This document shows positions 6,318 to 11,859 of a DNA stretch of 12,939 bases, piece after piece. The notes below the pieces were generated by a model. It ran no database searches, was not told the DNA's origin, and worked only from the letters and a program-made list of their open reading frames with translations. Location: NCBI GenBank assembly GCA_028706585.1, contig JAQTVX010000030.1:1-12939 (forward strand). Direction: 5' to 3'. The stretch is from Candidatus Krumholzibacteriia bacterium. GTDB lineage: Bacteria > Krumholzibacteriota > Krumholzibacteriia > Krumholzibacteriales > Krumholzibacteriaceae. The position numbers were made by a program, and so were the translations under genes. Each line of letters opens with the position of its first letter. Within the stretch, counting starts at the first letter, position 1.

Positions 6318-7376
6318 ATGAAAATACTCCTTGCTTCGGAAGAGATAACGAACCAACCTCGCGAGGGCACTCTGGTATTCCTCTCGCATTTGTGCCGATT
6401 TCTCCATCGTGAGGGGGAACTGACAGCGCTATATGCGGTTGGAGAGGTGGACGTCGGTATTCGCTCGCTCCGGATCCTCTCTCTCAAGACCCTCGTCACA
6501 GGAGCCCTCATTCGCTTTTTCCGCAAGGAACGATTCGATGTCGTGCTCTACGTTCCGCTGTCGGGGCTGACCGCGTTCGGTCTGGCGCGCGGAGCGCTGC
6601 TCCGATTTCTCTCCAAATCCCCTACAATCGTTATAGGCCTGCAGGAGCGGAACGTCGGCTGGATGCACAGGATCATATCCTCCTTCGGAGGTCCCAACCT
6701 CGTCCTCTCTCCCGCGGAGCAGGTCCGGGAGAGCATCGAAAGGCTCGGCATTGATACCGGATTCATCATGACCGGCTACGATTCGCGGCTCTTCAAGCCC
6801 GTGAATCCCGAGAATAGAGCATCGCTCAAGGCAAAGCACAATTTCCCAATGGACAAATTCATCCTGCTCCATGTCGGCCACGTCAAGGAAAACCGCAACC
6901 TCGAGGTGCTTTTGCGTTACAGGGATTGGGGAACCGACATTCAGCCCGTCGTAAAGGCGGGCAGGATCGATCCGTCATGGTCGCGCCGTCTCCGTATGGC
7001 CGGCATCATCGTCATTGAAGAGTATGTTCGCGACGTTCAAGAGATCTACCAGGCATCCGATGCGTACCTCTTCCCCGTGAGCAGCCCTGTCGGAGCCGTC
7101 GAGCTTCCGCTATCCGTCATCGAGGCGTGCGCGTGCAACCTTCCCGTCATATCTACCCGCTTCGGTCAGCTTCCAGAAATGATCCGCGAGGGCAACGGTT
7201 TCTGCTACTACGACAGGATCTCGGAAATCGGGGAGAGGCTCGCGGCCGTGCGCCACTCCGGCACGGATACAGCTTCGAAGGTCGGAGATTGCTCCTGGGA
7301 GAAGGTATTCGGAAAGTATCTCTACCCGCAGATGCGCTCGCTCGCCCGGGAATCGAATGGGGGAAACGAGCGGTGA
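6318..7376 (+). CDS. GT4-type glycosyltransferase (352 aa)
   Basis: Predicted GT-B glycosyltransferase. The N-terminal domain (MKILLASEE, FLSHLCRFL) is diverged. The C-terminal half is clear: FILLHVGHVKENRNLEVLL, VRDVQEIYQASDAYLFP, and ELPLSVIEACACNLPVISTRFGQLPEMI. The usual EX7E pattern is shifted: Glu262 and Glu269 are separated by six residues, and Val occupies the place aligned with the first Glu. A close set of relatives may share this, so activity is not excluded. The ATG has no clear Shine-Dalgarno, but MKILLAS is the expected start of the fold. The TGA overlaps the GTG of the kinase (GTGA), giving translational coupling. It is the first gene of the plus-strand block, divergent from the aminotransferase. 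Substrate unknown; it may act on the product of the two enzymes encoded after it. Confidence 0.82.
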   Translation: MKILLASEEITNQPREGTLVFLSHLCRFLHREGELTALYAVGEVDVGIRSLRILSLKTLVTGALIRFFRKERFDVVLYVPLSGLTAFGLARGALLRFLSKSPTIVIGLQERNVGWMHRIISSFGGPNLVLSPAEQVRESIERLGIDTGFIMTGYDSRLFKPVNPENRASLKAKHNFPMDKFILLHVGHVKENRNLEVLLRYRDWGTDIQPVVKAGRIDPSWSRRLRMAGIIVIEEYVRDVQEIYQASDAYLFPVSSPVGAVELPLSVIEACACNLPVISTRFGQLPEMIREGNGFCYYDRISEIGERLAAVRHSGTDTASKVGDCSWEKVFGKYLYPQMRSLARESNGGNER

Positions 7377-8110
7377 AGGGTCCTTTTGACAAATCGGCGC
7401 GATTGTCCTCGAGGCTCGTCGTCTTGAGCGGCCTCGACGGCTCGGGAAAATCCACCCAGACCGCTCTTCTCGCTGAACGGCTCCGCGCCGCGGGAATACC
7501 CGCGACAGAAGTATGGAACCGCTGGAAACCGACAGTGAGCGCCGTCTTCATACGGCTGGCCAAGCGCTATCTCAAGGCGCGCGAGACGCTGAAAGAAGGA
7601 GATTACCGCGGCTTCACGGAGGCCAAGCGGCGGGAGATGAAAAGCGGCTGGAGACGCTCTCTCTGGCAGCTCCTGGTATGGAGCGAGTATGCCGCACAGG
7701 TTCGCGCGAGGCTCTTCATGCGCCGCGCAACGGGTACAGCTGTCCTCTGCGATCGCTACGTTTATGATACACTCATAGACGTCGCCGTGAACTTTTCGGT
7801 CGCTCCGGAAAACCTGAAGGACCTAATGGACCACAGGCTTCTTTCGCTCTTTCCCAAACCGGCAGTCGTGATATTCATAGATATCGATCCCGAAACGGGA
7901 GCCGCACGGAAATCGGACGGCACGCCGGCTGCGTATCTCGCCGACCGACGCGGGTACTATACGAGCCTTGCACAAGCCCTCGAAGCACCGATCATCGACG
8001 GCTCCTTGCCGATCGAATCCGTTGCGGAATCGATCTGGGATCTCACAAGCGAGTGGCGCGGGAGCCGCTCCGCAGCTCCGCGCGGCGGGAAACGAGGCAC
8101 AATAGCATGA
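7373..8110 (+). CDS. Thymidylate-kinase-like P-loop kinase (245 aa)
   Basis: P-loop NTPase of the thymidylate kinase family. A Walker A motif is seen at 20-27 (GLDGSGKS, then TQ), followed by CDRYVYDTLID (DRY at 127-129, the base- and phosphate-binding region of TMKs), VVIFIDIDPETGAARK and a LID-like DRRGYY segment. The start is the GTG at 7373, overlapping the upstream TGA (GTGA). The frame stays open upstream without a fitting start, and this one keeps the usual short lead before the P-loop. At 245 residues it is longer than housekeeping Tmk (about 205-215). An insert between the P-loop and DRY is rich in Trp, Arg and Lys (about 48-118). The insert and the position between a glycosyltransferase and a phosphohydrolase suggest a kinase acting on a glycan, lipid or nucleotide-sugar intermediate rather than dTMP. 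That is inference. Confidence 0.82.
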   Translation: MKGPFDKSARLSSRLVVLSGLDGSGKSTQTALLAERLRAAGIPATEVWNRWKPTVSAVFIRLAKRYLKARETLKEGDYRGFTEAKRREMKSGWRRSLWQLLVWSEYAAQVRARLFMRRATGTAVLCDRYVYDTLIDVAVNFSVAPENLKDLMDHRLLSLFPKPAVVIFIDIDPETGAARKSDGTPAAYLADRRGYYTSLAQALEAPIIDGSLPIESVAESIWDLTSEWRGSRSAAPRGGKRGTIA

Positions 8111-9615
8111 GCCGGATCGTCGTTGTCGGAGTAGACGGAATGGATTGGCAGGTGCTTCAGCCGATTCTCCAGGGGCTGCCGAACCTTCGCGAGATCGCCC
8201 GTTCCGGCTTCGCCGGAGAAATGCAGTCGATATTTCCCCCGGACAGCATCCCATCGTGGGTGAGCATCTTCACCGGGCTCGATCCGAGCGAGCACGGAAT
8301 CCTCGAGAGCATCGACTACTTCAAGAAAGGCGTCAGGCAGTTCGCCGTCGATACCAGCGCGTTCCGCGGCAGGACATTCTGGGACGCGGCGAGTGCGATG
8401 GGCAAGAAAGTCATCGTCGTCAACCCCCTTCTTGCGTACCCTCCATGGAACGTGAACGGGATCATGGTCAGCGGCCCCGTGTTCGTCTCCGGAGAAAGCG
8501 GAATGACGCCGCGAGAACTGCGCGAACGATACGATCTCCCGCCGCTGGGCGGTATCGTCGACTTCCCGGACAGAAACGAGCTCACCGCGTTCGCCGAAAA
8601 GAGCAAGGCCGAAACGCGGGCCATCGTCGACCTCGCCGTGAGACTGCTGGAGCACGAGCAGTGGGACCTGTCCTTCGTGACCCTTCTCACCCTCGATCGC
8701 ATCTTTCACTTCTTCTGGCGCTATCAGGACGTCACCGATCCAACGCATCCCCGCCGGAGCGCGCATGCCGGCGTGATCGCCGATTTTCACCTATTTATCG
8801 ACGACTGCGTGGGCAGGATCATCCGAGCCGCAGGTCCGGACGCGATGCTCCTCATAGTGAGCGATCACGGCCACGGGATGCGTCCTACGCTCCATTTCAA
8901 CGTGAATCAGCTACTTCTCGAAAAGGGACTGCTTACGAGCCGAATCCGCGGGCCAAAGGCTCTGAGCGCACGGTACCATATCGATCGAGCCAAGAACTCG
9001 ATGCTCGATACCCTGCACCGCCTGGATCTGGAGGACATCTCCTATCGCGTCGCTCGAGTGCTCCCATGGACGAGAAAACTGAAGAAGGGGGACTTTCTCA
9101 CGGAGCGATCCGAGAATCTCGCCACGGCGTCGGACTTCGGCGGGAACAATCCCTTCGGCGGAATCGACGTGTCGAGGAAGATATGTGCCGAGCGGAATAT
9201 CGACTACGAGACGCTTCGCGACAAGATCATCGCGATCCTCATGGACGCAAAGGGAAATACCGGAGAACGTGTCTTTCTCTGGGCGCGGCGCCGCGAGGAA
9301 ATCTATAGTGGAAAGAACATCGAGAAATTTCCCGACATTCTCTACGAGATGGACTCGCATTACGGCACAAGCTGGTCTCTGTACCGTCCGCTCGTGACGG
9401 TGAATCCGCGCCACCGCAAGATCTCGGGCGGCCACCGCAAGACGGGCGTCATGCTCGTCGGTCCTCTAGGGGGCCGCACGATTCGGCGCGAGGCGATCTC
9501 GCCGCTCAATATCGGCGCGACGGTGATCAACGTCCTCTCGGAAGGAGCGTCAGGCCCCTCCCCTCAACCGCTCGCCGAGGTGATTCCCGGAACGAGCTTT
9601 CTCGAGAGGCATTGA
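8107..9615 (+). CDS. Alkaline phosphatase superfamily phosphohydrolase/phosphodiesterase (502 aa)
   Basis: Member of the nucleotide pyrophosphatase/phosphodiesterase branch of the alkaline phosphatase superfamily (COG3379-like 'predicted phosphohydrolase or phosphomutase'). The two-metal site is visible: Asp10 in VVVGVDGMDW; the nucleophile in FPPDSIPSWVSIFTG, where Ser47 stands in place of the more usual Thr; Asp197 and His201 in DRIFHFFW; and Asp253-His254 in SDHGHG. There is no signal peptide or membrane segment, so it is probably cytoplasmic. The ATG overlaps the TGA of the kinase (ATGA), with GAGG 9 bases upstream. The frame is open further upstream, but those starts lie deep inside the kinase gene. 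Relatives are common in polysaccharide and sphingolipid-like loci of uncultivated bacteria, and their substrates are mostly unknown. Coupling to a kinase and a glycosyltransferase points to adding and removing phosphate on one intermediate. Confidence 0.85.
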   Translation: MSRIVVVGVDGMDWQVLQPILQGLPNLREIARSGFAGEMQSIFPPDSIPSWVSIFTGLDPSEHGILESIDYFKKGVRQFAVDTSAFRGRTFWDAASAMGKKVIVVNPLLAYPPWNVNGIMVSGPVFVSGESGMTPRELRERYDLPPLGGIVDFPDRNELTAFAEKSKAETRAIVDLAVRLLEHEQWDLSFVTLLTLDRIFHFFWRYQDVTDPTHPRRSAHAGVIADFHLFIDDCVGRIIRAAGPDAMLLIVSDHGHGMRPTLHFNVNQLLLEKGLLTSRIRGPKALSARYHIDRAKNSMLDTLHRLDLEDISYRVARVLPWTRKLKKGDFLTERSENLATASDFGGNNPFGGIDVSRKICAERNIDYETLRDKIIAILMDAKGNTGERVFLWARRREEIYSGKNIEKFPDILYEMDSHYGTSWSLYRPLVTVNPRHRKISGGHRKTGVMLVGPLGGRTIRREAISPLNIGATVINVLSEGASGPSPQPLAEVIPGTSFLERH

Positions 9616-9640
9616 CAGGTACCGGGCTTTTTCTTACAGT
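9612..9640 (+). promoter_or_regulatory. Candidate sigma-70 promoter for the dTDP-sugar pair
   Basis: TTGACA (9612-9617), a perfect -35 that contains the TGA stop of the phosphohydrolase gene, is followed by 17 bases and TACAGT (9635-9640; 4/6 to TATAAT). It would start transcription near 9647, inside the inverted repeat at 9640-9672, and drive the epimerase and reductase genes separately from the upstream block. Confidence 0.5.
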
Positions 9641-9672
9641 TGTCCGCGCATCCGCTCGACGAGGACGGACAA
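9640..9672 (+). repeat. Nested inverted repeat in the epimerase gene leader
   Basis: TTGTCCG (9640-9646) is repeated inverted as CGGACAA (9666-9672). Between the arms lies a small palindrome CTCGACGAG (9655-9663). It sits just past the candidate -10 and ends 6 bases before the Shine-Dalgarno, where an operator or leader hairpin would act. No U-tract follows, so it is not a terminator. Confidence 0.4.
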
Positions 9673-9678
9673 ACGCAT

Positions 9679-9683
9679 GGAGG
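9679..9683 (+). promoter_or_regulatory. Shine-Dalgarno GGAGG deciding the epimerase start
   Basis: GGAGG lies 8 bases before the ATG at 9692. An upstream in-frame ATG at 9677 overlaps this site and has none of its own, so 9692 is the likely start. Confidence 0.75.
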
Positions 9684-9691
9684 AATGTCCC

Positions 9692-10147
9692 ATGATAGAC
9701 GGAGTCAGAATTGTGAAGCTCAAGGTGATTCCAGATGAACGTGGGCGGCTCATGGAGATGATGCGCAGCGATGAGAGCGATTTTCAGAAGTTCGGACAGG
9801 TTTATCTCACTACGGCCTATCCCGGCGTCGTGAAGGGATGGCACTACCACAAGAAGCAGCATGACAACATGGTCGTCGTGGCCGGGATGATGAAAATCGT
9901 TCTATACGACCAGCGCGAGGATTCCCGCACCCGCGGCGAGGTCAACGAGATATTCGCCGGCGTTCATAATCCGGTGAGGATCCATATTCCACCGGGTGTC
10001 TGCCACGGTTTCAAGTGCATTTCGATCGGCGAGGCGATCGTGATAAACACGCCGACGGAGCTGTATTGCTACGATGATCCGGACGAGTTCCGCATCGATC
10101 CTCATTCAAAAGAGATCCCGTACGACTGGAGCCGGAAAGACGGTTGA
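9692..10147 (+). CDS. dTDP-4-dehydrorhamnose 3,5-epimerase-like cupin (151 aa)
   Basis: Small cupin of the RfbC/RmlC superfamily, acting on a dTDP-4-keto-6-deoxy sugar in the cytoplasm. Visible motifs are IPDERGRLMEMMRSDE, FGQVYLTTAYPGVVKGWHYHKKQHD (His51, His53, His57), VLYDQRED, IPPGVCHGF (His105) and the ending DDPDEFRID...IPYDW. Classical RmlC is about 180 residues with GLHFQ at the catalytic histidine; this one is 151 with GWHYH. It therefore belongs to a shorter, diverged branch that may epimerise one carbon only or act on another dTDP- or UDP-sugar. The start at 9692 follows GGAGG. The reductase gene begins 19 bases downstream with its own strong ribosome site, so the two form one operon. 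The partners RfbA and RfbD are adjacent, which supports a 6-deoxyhexose pathway. Confidence 0.85.
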   Translation: MIDGVRIVKLKVIPDERGRLMEMMRSDESDFQKFGQVYLTTAYPGVVKGWHYHKKQHDNMVVVAGMMKIVLYDQREDSRTRGEVNEIFAGVHNPVRIHIPPGVCHGFKCISIGEAIVINTPTELYCYDDPDEFRIDPHSKEIPYDWSRKDG

Positions 10148-10154
10148 TTCGCCC

Positions 10155-10159
10155 GGAGG
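10155..10159 (+). promoter_or_regulatory. Shine-Dalgarno GGAGG deciding the reductase start
   Basis: GGAGG lies 7 bases before the ATG at 10167. The frame is open back to 10074, but those codons lie inside the epimerase gene. Confidence 0.7.
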
Positions 10160-10166
10160 GCAATGC

Positions 10167-11021
10167 ATGGACAGGATCTACATCACAGGCGTGAAGGGGA
10201 TGCTCGGAAGAGCCGTGGTTCCGCTTTTCCGCGAGCGATACGAGATCTTTCCCGCCGACCTCGGCGAAACCGATGTTCGTGACGCTGACGCCATCATGGG
10301 GGATATATGCCGGACGAAGCCCAGGTTCGTCCTTCACCTCGCCGCGATCACCGACGTCGATGCGTGCGAAAAGAATCCGGACGAAGCCTACGGGGTAAAC
10401 GCTCTCGGGACAAGGAACGTCGCGCTGGCCTGTCAACGCTCCGACGCAGTGATGGCATACATCAGCACCGGAATGGTCTACGATGGGCGTAAGGAAACGC
10501 CTTACGTCGAATTCGACCCGGCCTGCCCGCTCAACGTATACGCCCGCTCCAAGTATCAAGGCGAGATCATGATGAAGGATCTTCTGTCGCGCTTCTACAC
10601 GTTCTATTCGTGCTGGCTTTTCGGAGGAGGAATCGCCGACAAGAAATTCGTAGGAAGAATCATCGAGCGCGCGCGTAACACTTCGGAGCTCAGAGTAGTG
10701 AACGATAAGTTCGGTTCTCCAACCTACACCGTCGATCTGGCGAAGAGAATGTTCGATTTTATTGAATCGGGGCTCTATGGAAAATACCATTGCGCGAACG
10801 CAGGTTGTGTCAATCGCTTCGAGATGTCCCTGGAGATACTGAAAGCCGCCGGAATCACGGGCTGTCGGCTCGTGCCCGTGTCTTCCGATGAGTTTGCACT
10901 GCCCGCGGCCCGACCCCGCATGGAGGCTCTGCGCAATTACAACTTCGAGCTTCTCGGCCTCGCCCCAATGCGGAACTGGGCTGATGCCCTCAACGACTAC
11001 ATCGAGACAATGAACGCCTAG
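10167..11021 (+). CDS. rfbD: dTDP-4-dehydrorhamnose reductase-like, extended SDR (284 aa)
   Basis: NAD(P)H-dependent reductase of the RfbD/RmlD branch of the short-chain dehydrogenase family, reducing the C4 keto group in the last step of dTDP-6-deoxyhexose synthesis. Seen are the dinucleotide-binding TGVKGMLG (Gly8, Gly11, Gly14), VLHLAAITDVDACEKNPDEAY (very close to the family's LAAxTxVDxCE), AYISTGMVYDG in place of the usual STDYVFDG, and the YxxxK pair Tyr125 and Lys129 in YARSKYQGE. KFGSPTY matches the family's GxPT segment. Length is normal. It is the second gene of the pair after the epimerase and ends 6 bases from the convergent nucleotidyltransferase gene. The product sugar (L-rhamnose or another 6-deoxyhexose) is not fixed by sequence, since the epimerase is of the diverged short type. 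Confidence 0.88.
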   Translation: MDRIYITGVKGMLGRAVVPLFRERYEIFPADLGETDVRDADAIMGDICRTKPRFVLHLAAITDVDACEKNPDEAYGVNALGTRNVALACQRSDAVMAYISTGMVYDGRKETPYVEFDPACPLNVYARSKYQGEIMMKDLLSRFYTFYSCWLFGGGIADKKFVGRIIERARNTSELRVVNDKFGSPTYTVDLAKRMFDFIESGLYGKYHCANAGCVNRFEMSLEILKAAGITGCRLVPVSSDEFALPAARPRMEALRNYNFELLGLAPMRNWADALNDYIETMNA

Positions 11022-11027
11022 GGCACT

Positions 11028-11759
11028 TCAATCGAGTCTATTCGCACCTGTTTCCGCGACGAGGTTCGTCGCCTTGCGCAGCGATTCGAATGTCCCGGCG
11101 TCGGTCCACCAGCCATCCAGGATATCCCACGTGAGCTCTCCGCGGGCGATGTAGGCGTTATTCACGTCGGTGATCTCGAGCTCCCCACGCTCCGAGGGTT
11201 TGAGAGTCCTGATTATCTCGAAGACACGGCCGTCGAACAGATATATGCCAGTGACCGCATAGCGCGATCTCGGCTTCTTCGGTTTCTCTTCGATCCCGAC
11301 AACTCTATCGCCTTCCAGGATGGGAACTCCAAAGCGCTCGGGATCGGGCACCTCTTTGAGAAGGATTTTTGCACCCTTCTCCTGCCTGCGGTACGACTCG
11401 ACCGCCTTCGCGATGTTCTTTTCGATGATATTGTCTCCGAGAATGACACAGATCCGATCGCCTGCCGACCAGTACTCGGCGAGCCGGAGCGCCTCGGCGA
11501 TTCCACCCTCCCCCTGTTGGTAGGTGTAGTTGATATGGGCAAGGCCGAAATCCTTTCCGTTGCCGATCAATCGCAGAAAATCCCCGGCGTTATTCCCGCC
11601 GGTAACCAAAAGAATATCGTGGATGCCCGCGTTGATGAGGCTCCGGATCGGATAGAATATCATCGGTTTATCGTACACGGGGAGAAGATGCTTGTTGGTC
11701 ACCTTCGTGAGGGGATACAGCCGGGTACCAAGTCCTCCGGCCAGAATGACACCCTTCAT
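11028..11759 (-). CDS. rfbA: Glucose-1-phosphate thymidylyltransferase-like, short form (243 aa)
   Basis: Nucleotidyltransferase that activates glucose-1-phosphate, most likely with dTTP, as the first step of dTDP-sugar synthesis. It carries LAGGLGTRLYPLT (8-18, triphosphate binding), NKHLLPVYDKPM with Lys23, the metal-binding LGDN (Asp109), GIEEKPKKP (EKP at 158-160) and WWTDAGTFESL near the end. At 243 residues it is the short form and lacks the C-terminal extension of classical RmlA (about 290). The short type is frequent in archaea and deep-branching bacteria; the extension contributes to allosteric control in RmlA, so feedback may differ here. The start at 11759 follows AGGAGG by 8 bases. 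A longer frame to 11798 has no ribosome site. It is transcribed towards the reductase gene, with 6 bases between the stops and no visible terminator. Confidence 0.88.
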   Translation of the reverse strand: MKGVILAGGLGTRLYPLTKVTNKHLLPVYDKPMIFYPIRSLINAGIHDILLVTGGNNAGDFLRLIGNGKDFGLAHINYTYQQGEGGIAEALRLAEYWSAGDRICVILGDNIIEKNIAKAVESYRRQEKGAKILLKEVPDPERFGVPILEGDRVVGIEEKPKKPRSRYAVTGIYLFDGRVFEIIRTLKPSERGELEITDVNNAYIARGELTWDILDGWWTDAGTFESLRKATNLVAETGANRLD

Positions 11760-11767
11760 TGAAGATT

Positions 11768-11773
11768 CCTCCT
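11768..11773 (-). promoter_or_regulatory. Shine-Dalgarno AGGAGG deciding the rfbA start
   Basis: The minus strand has AGGAGG, 8 bases, then ATG at 11759. It excludes the earlier in-frame ATG at 11798. Confidence 0.75.
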
Positions 11774-11804
11774 TGGTTCGAGAGACCCGGCCATTCAACG
11801 TTCA

Positions 11805-11834
11805 AGTATAACCGAATGTTATTGAAAACCGCAA
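11805..11834 (-). promoter_or_regulatory. Candidate promoter for rfbA
   Basis: On the minus strand TTGCGG (complement of 11829-11834), an 18-base spacer and TATACT (complement of 11805-11810; 5/6). The leader would be about 40 bases. The palindromic element TTCAACGTTCAA (11794-11805) lies at the expected start of transcription. Confidence 0.4.
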
Positions 11835-11851
11835 GTTGCATCCGGTAGTAT
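11822..11851 (+). promoter_or_regulatory. Candidate promoter for the right-edge glycosyltransferase, placing the start at the ATG
   Basis: TTGAAA (11822-11827; 5/6), an 18-base spacer and TAGTAT (11846-11851; 4/6). Transcription would begin about 11858-11860, that is at or next to the ATG at 11860. The gene has no Shine-Dalgarno, so a leaderless transcript fits. It overlaps the opposing rfbA promoter by 13 bases. Confidence 0.4.
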
Positions 11852-11859
11852 CACCCCCC

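Noticed and set aside
7373..8110. Treating the kinase as the housekeeping thymidylate kinase tmk
   Set aside because: The protein is longer than Tmk, has an inserted basic, Trp-rich segment, and is locked into a glycan operon. A housekeeping role is possible but not the simplest reading, so no gene symbol is given.
7957..8790. Open frame of 277 codons on the minus strand, opposite the kinase and phosphohydrolase genes
   Set aside because: No recognisable domain or ribosome site. It is antisense to two well-supported genes.
8145..9308. Long open frame (387 codons) on the plus strand overlapping the phosphohydrolase
   Set aside because: The translation is rich in Arg, Ser and Pro with no family motifs, and it is out of frame within a clear AlkP-superfamily gene. 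It is a GC-bias shadow.
10011..10790. Open frame of 259 codons on the minus strand, opposite the epimerase and reductase genes
   Set aside because: It is antisense to genes with clear catalytic motifs, and its own product resembles nothing.
11000..11050. Possible bidirectional terminator between the convergent reductase and rfbA genes
   Set aside because: Only 6 bases separate the stops, and I see no GC hairpin or paired A/T tracts around them.
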